Source of the DNA: Penium margaritaceum
Lineage: Eukaryota > Streptophyta > Zygnematophyceae > Desmidiales > Peniaceae
Assembly: GCA_023375785.1 (NCBI GenBank)
Contig: SZWC01001573.1
Coordinates: 195,998-241,846, forward strand
Length of the DNA stretch: 45,849 bases
Direction of reading: 5' to 3'
Shown: piece after piece, positions 1 through 9,073 of the stretch
Layout of the letters: each line of letters starts with the position of its first letter
Position numbering within the stretch: position 1 is the first letter of the stretch
The notes under the pieces: model-generated
Databases searched by the model: none
What the model was told of the DNA's origin: nothing
Seen by the model: only the letters and a program-made list of their open reading frames with translations
Translations under genes and position numbers: made by a program

Positions 1-5
1 TTTTT

Positions 6-26
6 CCCCCCCCCCCCCCCCCCCCC
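6..26. repeat. poly-C homopolymer run
   Basis: The window opens with five T followed by 21 consecutive C. This is a simple homopolymer at a contig-like edge and its true length is uncertain. Confidence 0.9.
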
Positions 27-194
27 ATAATCAGGAAAGGTTCTCTTCTGCATTGGTTGCTACCTATTTCGTTTCGTTGCTATGTCCATCTCCCATGTGC
101 CAGAGAAGACCAGATGGACATTGCGGATCCCCTCGTTGCTGCTTCCTGTTGCTTACCCCCTCCCCCCTCTGCATTGCCGCACGTCGTACCCCCT

Positions 195-310
195 CCTACT
201 ATGCTCGCTTCTGGGCCGGGGATGTGCTGCGCTTTCCTGCTATGGTTGCTTCTATGTTGGGGACGTGCTGCGCTCTCCTACTATGGTTGCTTCTGGGTCT
301 GAGCTGTTGT
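195..310 (+). repeat. 41-bp tandem repeat, about 2.7 units
   Basis: Units start near 195, 236 and 277, each opening CCT(A/G)CTATG and containing GTGCTGCGCT in the first two. The last unit is partial. Nothing indicates a gene here. Confidence 0.75.
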
Positions 311-482
311 ACTCTCCACCGTCTCTGGACATTGCGCTGCCGTCGGTGCGCGGAACTCCGCTCCTCAGAAAGACAGTGGAGGATTAGCATGTCTTGAGCA
401 CTTGGCAGAAGTGTTTGAGAGATTTCGATTCTCCGCTTCCATCCATTCCCGCCTGTCCTCTCGCTAGATAGAAATGCAACGC

Positions 483-625
483 CATGGTTCAAACGACGGT
501 GCAAACATCGGTGCAAACGACGATTCAAATGACAGTGGACATGAATGGTGCAAGCAAACCTTGCAAACGAAACTGTGCAATCAAACCGCGCAAACAAACC
601 GTGCAAGCGAGCGGTGCGTATGAAC
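483..625 (+). repeat. degenerate short repeats around GTGCAAAC
   Basis: The words GTGCAAAC, GTGCAAGC and TTCAAACGAC recur about every 12-18 bases in a diverged array. There is no strict period and no supported reading frame. Confidence 0.45.
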
Positions 626-859
626 GGTGCTAACTGTCGGTGCACACGTGCGGCTGTGCTGCATCTGCTGCAGGCTCTCCACCACCCCTTCGTCACAGGG
701 CTGCCGTTCACTCACCCCTTCGTGCCACCATCGCCCACTGCTGCTCTGGTATTGCCCCATCCCTGTCTGTGTCGAAAAAAGGTCGAGCCTTGAAAAGTCT
801 GCACCGCCCCCTCCCCCCCCTCCTCCTGCCAGCTCTTGTACTCACTGCTGCTTGCTCGC

Positions 860-1019
860 ATGAATCATGGCTCATGATTGCCAATCCACAGATGAATCAT
901 GGCTCATGATTGCCAATCCACAGATGAATCATGGCTCATGATTGCCAATCCACAGATGAATCATGGCTCATGATTGCCAATCCACAGATGAATCATGGCT
1001 GATGATTGTCACTCCACAG
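860..1019 (+). repeat. 32-bp minisatellite, five units, each with a palindrome
   Basis: Units start at 860, 892, 924, 956 and 988. The first four are essentially identical; the fifth has substitutions (GCTGATGATTGTCACTCC). Each of the first four contains the inverted repeat AATCATG-GCT-CATGATT, with 7-bp arms and a 3-nt centre. No spacers separate the units, so this is a minisatellite and not a CRISPR array. Confidence 0.9.
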
Positions 1020-1390
1020 ATGAAGTGTCTGGTGCAGCACCCCACTGGCCCTCACAGCGGTACAGCCATGGTTGTCCAAAATTCTTGCGATGCATCTCAA
1101 GACTTGCTCTGAATCGTTGTGCCTTGTCGTGGTCTGTCAGGCCAAATGGCTGGGGCATGGCTGTTGTTTCTCATATGCTTTGCGTTCGAGAAGAGAAGAG
1201 AAGAGAAGACTGGTTTCAATATCTACCCAGAAATTCCTATCTCGTGTCGCGGCTGGTCGATGCAGGTTATGAAGTTTTCGTCAGATCTTTGGGATCAACG
1301 TATAACAATTTCATTGCTTTGAGATGCAACCTGTCGTGAAACTAGAGCTTTGCCGCGAATCCCGCGTCTTGTTGTAATAGGCGACCGCAG
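1020..1390. other. no recognised feature
   Basis: Unique-looking sequence with a short GAAGA run near 1190-1210. Reading frames are short and without recognisable motifs. Confidence 0.5.
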
Positions 1391-1440
1391 GTGTCGAGTC
1401 ACATTGAGTTCTTGGGGTCGATGCTGCAGCCGCCGTCATC

Positions 1441-1680
1441 GATGCCAGCCAATCTGCACCACCACCACCACCACCAGCACGGCCGCCACCATCACCACCA
1501 CCACCACCACCGCCGCCGCTGCCGCTGTCGCTGCCCCCACCACCGCTGCCGCCACCCCCACTGCAGCTGCAACCGCCTCCGTCGCTGCCGCTGCCCCCGC
1601 TGCCGCTGCCACCGCTGCTACCGCCATCGCCGTTGCCCCCGCCTCCGCTGCCACCACCACGACCACCTCCTCCACTCCCT
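1441..1680. repeat. CAC/CCG-type triplet-repeat tract
   Basis: About 240 bases of imperfect CAC, CGC, CTG and CCG triplets. One strand reads poly-His/Arg/Ala and the other poly-Gly. Frames stay open on both strands only because of triplet composition, so I do not call a gene. Confidence 0.8.
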
Positions 1681-1803
1681 CTCCATACCGTCTTGGCGTG
1701 TGATGTCGCAATGCAAGACATCAAGTTGGTTGCAAAATGTCAAAATCTACAATGTTCTGCTGCAACACCCTCACTTGTGATTGGCTCCACATGTGATTGG
1801 CTG

Positions 1804-1890
1804 CCGCAGGCGTTGAGCCAGTTCGAGCCGATGGCGTCTGCCCTGCCGTCGTCGCTGCCAGCCAACCTGCACCACCACCACCTCCTCTCC
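1804..1890. repeat. diverged duplicate of the 1395-1480 segment
   Basis: The block ending GCCAGCCAACCTGCACCACC near 1879 matches the block ending GCCAGCCAATCTGCACCACC near 1463. Upstream similarity reaches the GTCGTCGCTG / GTCATCGATG words. Two adjacent copies of one ~75-bp sequence are visible. The same + frame reads P-S-S-x-P-A-N-L-H-H in both, but DNA identity alone could explain this. Confidence 0.6.
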
Positions 1891-2650
1891 ACGTCGTGGC
1901 CCAATGCGCCACTGCAGCAGCTGTCACAGGTGGGGCTGTTTCTGTTTGCTTCTTTTCTTTTCTTTTGTGCTCGTTCTAGTTCTTGTTTCTCTTCTCTCTC
2001 CCTCTTTCCCCCTCCCCCCTCCCTTTTCGTTTCTTTCTGATTGATTTCCTAGTTTCTAGACCAAGGGAATGGTGTGAGGATCCCAACAAGGATTCGTTGT
2101 GGTCGGCTGGCAGCTGCAGGCCAGGCTGTTGTCTCCGGAGTTGCCGGTTTCATGAGACTGAGACGTTGGCCCAGCTTTGCTCACCCCTTCCTCCGGGTCT
2201 CCCTGCCTCCACGATCTACCTTTGTTTCCCGCTCACACCGTTCCCTTGCTCACGCGCGCAAGGCATGAGGTATGAGGGTGGCTCCCCTGCCTCTCTCCTT
2301 CTTCTGCAGGCCTGCAACCCCACCCACCACCAACACACGTCGCAGGTTTGCTGTCGACTCCGTTTGTGAGCGGGTCTAAGGCAGGTCGACCCGCCACCGA
2401 CGGGTCACGGGTGAGGTAGTCCCGCAGAGTCGTCCCTTTCTGGGACAAAGCATACAGTCCAGTGTTTGCTGCGGACACACGGTCGACGGTGTGTGGCGCA
2501 GCACACAGTCCAGACTCTGTCTCAGTTGGCAGCCCAGTTCGTGATCAGAAACAAGCATGATGCCAAGCACAAACTCGAAGCTGTGCAGGTTGCCAACGCT
2601 TTCTACTCTTGCGCCCGTCTTTCCTTCTCTGTGTTTCGCTCCTCTCGCAG
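1891..2650. other. no clear gene; pyrimidine-rich upstream flank of the Q-rich gene
   Basis: T/C-rich stretches (1940-2045) and unique sequence. The segment ends CCTCTCGCAG at 2641-2650, a plausible 3' splice site or 5'-leader sequence for the following gene. Upstream exons cannot be identified by eye. Confidence 0.4.
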
Positions 2651-3473
2651 ACACCACAATCAGCTGATCTACATAGGGTGACGGCCGACAGCAGTTCCAG
2701 TGGAGCACAAGCTGCTGCTGCTGCTGCTGCTGCAGCCATGTCTGCTGCCGCAGCAGCTACCCTTCGCATGCCCGGCCACCTGGGCCATCCGTCCTCAGTC
2801 CCCACGAGCGGTCTGTCCACGAGCTTTCCCGACACGGGTGCGTTTGTCTTTGCGGATGGCCAGGGGAGCTTCGGATTGGGCTCCGTTCCGCACCTCGGTT
2901 TCCCCCCCCGCCTCCCACGCCCACGCCCCGGCTGGCATGCCGTGGCAGTTGCAGCTAGTGAACGGGGCCTTGCATGCCGGAGGCCCGTTTGGCAGTCTGG
3001 AGGAGCGCAGGAGTGGTGGCGGCCACCACCCTGCCTATGGTTTTCTGCCTCACGACCATCACCATCATTATCCGCATGGGCAGCAGCAACAGCAGCGGCA
3101 GCAGCAGCAGCAGCAGCAGCATCAGCAACAGCAGCAGTACGAACGCCTGAGTCGAGCACATGAGGAGCTCAACCATGGGCCTCGAAGCCTCGGAGCGCAC
3201 CCCTTCGGAGGAGCTGTTCTGATGTCTGCTGCGACTGCTGTGACAGGAGACGTCAGCGGTGGCAGCAACTTGAGTGCAGTTGCATGGCAGCAGGCATCCA
3301 ACGGGAGCCATGCTGTCGGAGCAGGCAGCAGGGAGCAGCAAGGCCAGGGTCCAGGTTCACTTCCCTCTACTGCCCCTGTCTATCACTTTTCCCCGCATAG
3401 TTGGGGTACGGCAGGACCTGTGCCTTTGCTTGCTACGCACCAACAGCAGCACTACATGCTGCTGCAGCATCAG

Positions 3474-3518
<45 letters not shown>

Positions 3519-5332
3519 GCTTACTTGGCTAGTCTTGGGAAGCAGGGCCTTCCGACTGGTCAAATCGGCAATGGCGTGGAGTCGGGGGAAAGAGCTGGAC
3601 GTGTGCAAGGTGGGAAGTCAGGGAGAAGGTCGTCTCACAATCGCACATCTTCTTCGGACTTGCATCCACATTCTCTCCCCTCGTCTTTCCCTCCAGTCCC
3701 ACAATCCCCGAAGCAGCCTTCGCAGAGGTTGCCCTTCCCGTCGTCGGCATCGGTGACGAGTGCGGATCCTGGTGGTGGTGGTGGTGGTGGTGGTGGTGCT
3801 GCTGCTGCTGCTCCTCCCAGCCCAAGCGGTGCTGCTGGTGCTTTGTCTGTCGTGAGCGGTGTATTTGCTGCCACTGCTACTGCTCAGAGGGCAAGTTGGG
3901 CAGCAGCAGCCGCCGGGAGGGATGGTGGTGTGGCAGTAGGAGGAGGGATGGGTGCAGCATCTGGCATGCTAGCTTCGCCCTTGGGCAGAGCTTCTGCTGG
4001 TACAGGAGGCAGACGAGATTTTGTTCCTGGCAGCCCGGGGACCCCGGGCAGCCCTGGCAGGTGGGCTCGGGCAGGAAGAGCAAACGGAGGAAGGGGAACG
4101 TCGGCAGGAAGCTTGGAGAAGGCGGCGGTTTTTGGTCAAATGCGGCGAGGGATGCGCACCGCAGAGGGGAGTGTAGTTGCTTTGGGAGAAAGCGAGGGAG
4201 GAGGGATGGGAAGAGGTGGAGTGCTAGGATTGGGCAGTGTGGGAGGAGGAGGGAGTGGAGGTCTTGGAGTAGTGAGGGAAGCAGATGTGGAGGACGGTGC
4301 GGCTGTTGGTCCAGACAGCACTGGCAGTGTCGAAAATGGCAGTAGCTCTGACAACGGCAATAGAAGCAGAAGCGACGGAAGCGGCGGTGGCAACAGGTTC
4401 AAGAATGCAGGCGCCGGCTTCGGTGGTGGTGGTGGTGGTGGTGGTGGTGTCGGTGCCCTTGGTGGTGGTCTTAAGGGACGAGGCAAGAGTGGTGCTGAAG
4501 CTGCACATGGCATCGCCCCTGGTGGTGCTTGGGCTGCTGGTGCTGGCACTGGCTTTGGCGGACGTGTGGGCAGCGGCGGCAGAAGCGGAGGTGTGATGAG
4601 CCGCAGTGGGGCAGGGAGGTCATCTGGTTTGGGAGCCGTCGTGAGTGGCGGAACGAGCGGAGTCGGCTCTGGGCTGAAAATCGCCCTTGAATGGGCACAG
4701 GCTTCTGGAGAGGGGATTGGGCACGAGGGTTTGACCACAAGGGAAGAAGGGGCCTCCAGTGGGGAAAGGGTGGCTGCTGCTGTTAAGGGCAGCCCAGAGC
4801 AGCAGCGCATGGAAACAGAGGGAGAGCAGAATGGGTATGCGGCAGCGATGCTAATGGGAGGGAGTGGCGGGAGCGAGGGAAGGGGAGTGCCTATAGGAGA
4901 GCCGCGGTCAGGGTCCAGCGGTAGCAGGTCTGTGAGGGCTGAAGGCGGTATGGTTGCGGCACGGAGGAAATCGATGGAGAGAGGAGTGGATGATGGTGGC
5001 AGCGTCGACGTGGATTTTGCTGGGGAGGAGGACGTGCATGTTGATGTGGATGAGGACGGGGACGATGACATGGTCGAAGGAGAGGAGCTCAGGGTAGACG
5101 GAGAAGAGGATGAAGACGGAATTCGAGGGCTGAGCGACGATGATGGTAGCGGCGACTGGGACCCGTACTTCTCGGACTTGCAGGACTCTCCCCTCCCCGG
5201 CCAGCCTAGCAGTGCTGCAGCCTTGAGCAGCGGCGGTGCAAGGGGCAGGAACAGGGACCAGGCGGAATGGCCAGAACCGAAGCAGCAGCAGCAGCACCAG
5301 CACCACCAGCACCAGCAGCAACAGCAGCAATT

Positions 5333-5376
<44 letters not shown>

Positions 5377-6650
5377 GTAAGCAGGACCAAAACCGCATCA
5401 ATGCACGCAGTAAGAGGACCGGTGCTGGTCAGCAGCGCCAGCAGAACTCCGACCAACTGCCGACCGCATTTTCCCACGAAGTTGGACGGTTAGGATCTGT
5501 GGGAAGCGCCCCTGCCGGCCCTGCTGCTGCCCACGCCGCTGCAATGCGATGGACAGCCAATGGGCTGCCGCCAGGTGGCACCAGCAGAGGCCCAGGTGGA
5601 TCACAGCAGGGCAGCTCGGAGGGTGGTGGGGGAGGTGGCAATGGTCCTGCCACGGCTGCTGCTGCTAGTGGTGGTGGAGGCGGCGGCGGTGGATTGGTGG
5701 CCATGGCTACTCAGGGTGGTGGATCAGGGCACTGGGCAACGCCTGGTAGCTTTCCTGATGCTCTCAGGTCTGTCTTGCTTCATCTGCGCTCCATACCCTC
5801 ACTCCCTCCCTTCTCCAGGACTCCCCCNCTCTCCCCCCCCCCTTCTTCTTCCCTGTTTGCAGTGTCCTGTTTCTCCAACAGTCACCAATTGTCCTGGCTT
5901 CCCTCATCCTTACACTCTTTCCCTTCGACACCTCCCTCCTCCCCCCCTCCTGCCTCTCCCCTTTTCTCCCTCCCTCCCTCCCTCCCTTCCTTTTGCCCTC
6001 CGTCCTCCCCTCTTGCCCTCGCTATTTCCCTCCTCCTCCCCTCTGCTCCTGAGGAGGACCTCTGTCTTGCGGCTCTAGGCTCTGTTTGGCATGCATTTCG
6101 GAATCCTTATGCCTAACAAACGCTCTTATGTTCTGTTGTGTTGCATTGCATGTTCTGCAGCGGCCACAGTGCCCACATCGGGTCATTCCCTCTCACTAGC
6201 TTCACGGGATTCCCACCCCTCGTGGCTGTCCCTGGGCCCGTTTCGGGATTCGCCCTCAGTCCCCCAGGAGCTTCCCTCAGCTACTCTCACAGTTTCTCGC
6301 AAGCTCAAAACCCGGCCTCCGTCCACATCACTCAGCAAGGGATTCTTCCCGGAAGTCCACTGCAACACCAGGCACATTTCTCCGCACCTTCCTGGAACCC
6401 CACCACGCCTGCTGGAGGCAGCAATCCAGCATCGTGGGGCGTGGCACCAACGGCTGCTGCTGCAGCAGCTGCTGCAGCAGCTTCAGCACAGCAGCAGCAA
6501 TTTGAAGCACACATGCAGTCTCTGCAGCAGCAGCAACTAATGCTGCTGCAGCAGCAACAGCAGCTGATGCAGTACCCGTTGGGTCTGCAGCTCCAAAGCA
6601 CCCCTCTTGATCTGCATCAGCAACAGCAGCAGCAACAGTTTTTGCTGCAT

Positions 6651-6694
<44 letters not shown>

Positions 6695-6785
6695 ACACCA
6701 ACACCAGCAGCAATTGCAGAGACACCACCAGCAGCAGCACCGGCACATGATGCAGCAACACCACCAGCAGCAGCCTCACTACTGA
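2651..6785 (+). CDS. glutamine/glycine/alanine-rich low-complexity protein (unknown function), two exons visible, probable frameshift
   Basis: I do not recognise the family. The first visible exon can begin after the AG at 2649-2650, or translation can begin at the ATG at 2738. Its frame reads poly-Ala, then MPGHLGHPS...FVFADGQGSFGLG up to a run of eight C (2902-2909). Beyond that run the sensible frame is shifted by one base and continues PAGMPWQLQLVNG to 5767. Features in order: His/Gln tracts near 3055-3140, an 11-Gln tract near 3483-3515, long Gly/Ala/Ser-rich stretches (3770-4680), an acidic Asp/Glu segment (4985-5165), a second Gln tract (5281-5376), and a C-terminal exon rich in Gln/Ala/His ending at TGA 6783-6785. 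No catalytic motif, signal peptide or membrane segment is visible. The composition suggests a nuclear, prion-like or transcription-associated protein, by inference only. Plant clock/TIME FOR COFFEE-type proteins are similarly Q-rich, but I see no diagnostic motif. Confidence 0.6.
5768..6160 (+). other. spliceosomal intron (phase 2) in the Q-rich gene
   Basis: Donor CTCTCAG|GTCTGT at 5767/5768 and acceptor TTCTGCAG|CGG at 6160/6161 bound a 393-bp C/T-rich insert. Splicing joins AG to C as a Ser codon and connects the upstream frame exactly to the downstream Gln-rich frame ending at 6785. An ambiguous base lies at 5828. The reading frame of the upstream exon runs through the intron without stop only by chance of C-rich composition. 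Confidence 0.8.
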
Positions 6786-7351
6786 ATTCCGTTGGGCGTC
6801 TGCCGAGGTGGACCAAAGTGTAGGTGCTGCTGCAGGCTGTTGTGTTCGGATGTAGAAAGGAGTACTAGAGTGCTGGCAGCTGCTGAGGCAGGGCTTCAGT
6901 GCTTTCGGTAGCTTCTTTCCTCTCGGGCAGCTTCAGCTCTTTCGGGCAGCTGCGTAGTTGTTGTGGGCAGCTTATGTGCTGCAGGTGGCACATGTCACTT
7001 TGACAGGTTTGGTCTGCGGCATCCGGAATCCCTTGTGCTTGGAAAGAAGCACACAAAATGGCCATGGAGTGATGCAGTGATGGGCATCCCTTATGCCCAT
7101 TCGTTGTGCATGTGGTGTTCCACATCAAGCATGGCTAGTTACCACTATGGTGAATGTGGTATCATGAGTGAAGCACAGCTACAATTATGATATGTCGCAT
7201 GTGATGTCACACTTCAAAGCACAATTTCTATCATGATGCATGTACTGTTGCCATTCAAAGACAAGCACAACCCCAGTGCGATGAGCCTTCTTGCTCTGCT
7301 TTGGTTGTGTGGAACAAAGGGAGCCCTTGCATAAAAAACAGGTACCATGAA
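6786..7351. other. 3' flank of the Q-rich gene; no gene seen
   Basis: Probably 3'-UTR and intergenic sequence. It includes CTTCGG/GGCAGCTT words (6895-6990) but no coding or RNA-gene signature. Confidence 0.5.
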
Positions 7352-7511
7352 TGTAGCTTGGCAAAATCACGCCGACCGGTCGAACGAGCCACATGGCTCG
7401 AGCGGGGTCACCTGGGGCTGCGGGCGGTCGGACGGGATGGCTTCAGGGTTGGAGACCCTCAAGCACCGAGGTTTGGCCTAGTCGGCCAAGGATTCCGTCC
7501 AATCCGTTACA
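7352..7511 (+). repeat. TRIM left LTR
   Basis: 160 bp, TG...CA termini. Contains inverted-repeat elements; in the right copy the corresponding hairpin is perfect (CTTGAGGGTC-GGA-GACCCTCAAG). Confidence 0.85.
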
Positions 7512-7594
7512 TAAGTATGAGAACTCCAGGGCTCGAATCCTACATCGGGATTACCGGAGATGCCGAGGCGGCTCTTACTCCTAGCAGGGGGGAG

Positions 7595-7755
7595 TGTATC
7601 GTGGCAGTGCCACGCCGACCGGTCGAAGGAGTCACGTGGCTCGAGCAGGGTCACCTAGGACTGTGGGCGGTTGGACGGGATGGCTTGAGGGTCGGAGACC
7701 CTCAAGCACCGCGGTTTTGGCCTTGTCGGCCAAGGATTCCGTCCAATCCGTTACA
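7595..7755 (+). repeat. TRIM right LTR
   Basis: 161 bp, TGTATCG...CCGTTACA. Preceded directly by the purine run at 7585-7594 and followed by the ATGAA target duplication. Contains a 10-bp-stem/3-nt-loop hairpin near 7683-7705 and TTGGCC...GGCCAA shortly after. Confidence 0.85.
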
Positions 7756-7883
7756 ATGAATGTCTCAATCTGCTGTGTGCCAATTGCTCTGGCATTGGCG
7801 GCTGAGGTCCACTCATATCTCTGTAGGCAATGAGACACACTCCAAGGCTGTAAACTGGAACAATGAGCAAAGCATGAACCATG

Positions 7884-8098
7884 TGTTGTGATTTGTGACG
7901 TTCCTCTCGACTTGTACAGTTTACTGTGACCACTCGGCCGTGTCCATGCCCGTGCAGATCCCTGATGCGGACCCAGTGGCGTCGATGTGTCGTCTGGTGG
8001 TGGACCACCTGCTCGTAGCTGACTGACGACCGCCCCAGAGTCTTGGATGATGTCTCGAACCTTCTGTAGGTTTATTTGCAGCACGTAGGAGTTTATCG
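7884..8098 (+). repeat. truncated copia LTR, target of host element M
   Basis: Starts TGTTGTGATTTGTGACG and is the reverse complement of the 3' part of the M LTR at 28540-28744 (shared words include CACTCGGCCGTGTCC and GCACGTAGGAGTTTAT). It stops at ...GAGTTTATCG, where M begins (TGAGAAGATG at 8099). The rest of this LTR is expected beyond the right window edge. It is thus a sibling LTR in opposite orientation into which M inserted. Confidence 0.7.
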
Positions 8099-8134
8099 TG
8101 AGAAGATGTGTGTACGACAGTCACACGTAGTAGA
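8099..8134 (-). repeat. M 3' LTR, distal fragment
   Basis: TGAGAAGATGTGTGTAC...GACAGTCACACGTAGTAGA matches the start of the M 5' LTR at 45227 (TGAGAAGATG) and 45295-45320 (GACAGTCACAAATCGTACA). About 55 bp are missing relative to the 5' LTR. The last five bases, GTAGA, pair with GTACA at 28209-28213 as a one-mismatch target duplication of the inserted array. Confidence 0.65.
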
Positions 8135-8449
8135 TGTTGGTGTGTGGACTTTGGCAACACACTCTTTTGAGGATAGCGAGGTTACTTGGGGTGCGGCACG
8201 ATGCTAGGGTTGAGGTTATGCTGGTCGAGACCCGTGCACCTGGTGAGTTCTACCAGTGTGACGTGGAGACCCTTTGCCTACATGTGTTATGTATGATCCA
8301 TACATGATGCGGTCGAGACCCGGACACCCGGAGACATTTTCCGGGGTCACGAGGAGACCTTGTTTCTCAGTCTCTCTTCTATGACGTTTGACATGTAGGT
8401 GTGTGATTGATTTCTTGCATGGTCGAGACCCGGGCACTTGGTGGGATGC

Positions 8450-8970
8450 GTAGGTAAGAGCTCCTAGTGTGGATGTGAGGGAGACAAGCAAGAGAGTAGG
8501 TCAAGCGGCCATGGATGTGCCGGTTTTGCGACGGCGCACGAAGAATCGCGCAAGTTCAAGAGGTAAGCGTGCACAGAGGTGTTAGGTGTAGCGAGAGAGC
8601 GACAGCGAGCGGGGAAGCAGCGAGCTTGCCAACGCTCGCCTCTCATGCCGACCTAGGCACCGAACCGATGCCTGCTACGCTAAAATAACCACACGCACAC
8701 AGCAGTTCGCAACCTACGAACAACAACCCGGCCACACCCACATAACGTTGCACTAGGAACCCTAGTGTCCACAGTAAATTATGATGAGCCTGTGAGAAGC
8801 AATTGCCGTGAGAATTTGTCGGTGTTGTCTCTTCGCACACAACCCCGGGCCATCATCATGGCTGCTGTGGCACCAGAATCGGCGTCCCTCCACAGTCAAT
8901 CACCTGCATCGGTGAGGTGAGTGTGCAGCGAGGCCAGAGGTCACGACACGTCTGTGGTCCACAACCAACA
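8450..8970 (-). repeat. copia 1 3' LTR
   Basis: 521 bp. On the minus strand it begins TGTTGGTTGTGG and ends CTTACCTAC. The end is non-canonical (AC rather than CA). Indel-free alignment to 16164-16684. Confidence 0.9.
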
Positions 8971-8983
8971 CTCCCCCATGACC
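8971..8983 (-). promoter_or_regulatory. copia 1 polypurine tract
   Basis: Plus strand CTCCCCCATGACC, i.e. GGTCATGGGGGAG on the element strand, directly before the 3' LTR. The same CTCCCCC(A/T)TGAC word abuts the 3' LTRs of N (30457) and M (28745). Confidence 0.75.
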
Positions 8984-9073
8984 CACAGCCGACGCGCACC
9001 AACACACGGTCACAAGTACACACGAGCGTCACGAGACGTGACAAGGAACTGTACGTACACAGGCGACAACCAC

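Larger units (their letters stand above)
7352..7755 (+). mobile_element. TRIM: 404-bp terminal-repeat retrotransposon in miniature
   Basis: Two ~160-bp direct repeats (7352-7511 and 7595-7755), both starting TGTA and ending CCGTTACA, flank an 83-bp interior. A perfect 5-bp target duplication ATGAA lies at 7347-7351 and 7756-7760. The interior ends AGCAGGGGGGAG, a polypurine tract abutting the right LTR. The interior just after the left LTR contains GGGCTCGAATCC, resembling a tRNA T-arm at about the distance expected for an extended primer-binding site. There is no coding capacity, so the element must be mobilised in trans. The LTRs differ at roughly 12% of sites by eye, so it is not recent. 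The strand is set by the polypurine-tract position. Confidence 0.88.

Noticed and set aside
860..1019. Short regular repeats suggesting a CRISPR array
   Set aside because: Units are head-to-tail with no unique spacers, and the context is eukaryotic.
1311..1724. Gly/Ser-rich minus-strand frame resembling a glycine-rich protein
   Set aside because: Triplet repeat readable in several frames on both strands; no flanking coding signal.
2545..3159. Minus-strand Ala-rich open frame over the start of the Q-rich gene
   Set aside because: Composition artefact of GCT/CAG triplets, opposite to the better plus frame.
4136..5401. 421-residue open frame on the minus strand (poly-Cys, then Pro/Ser/Leu-rich)
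   Set aside because: It is the antisense shadow of the Q/G-rich gene: CAG and GGT triplets keep the opposite frames open. The plus-strand frame has the intron support.
2651..6785. Assignment of the Q-rich gene to the TIME FOR COFFEE family or a Mediator subunit
   Set aside because: Only composition is similar; no diagnostic motif could be read, so no symbol was given.
7512..7594. tRNA gene in the TRIM interior because of GGGCTCGAATCC
   Set aside because: Only a T-arm-like stretch, with no A box, anticodon arm or acceptor pairing.
7301..7759. 152-residue frame with an internal duplicated sequence
   Set aside because: The duplication is the pair of TRIM LTRs; the frame is incidental.
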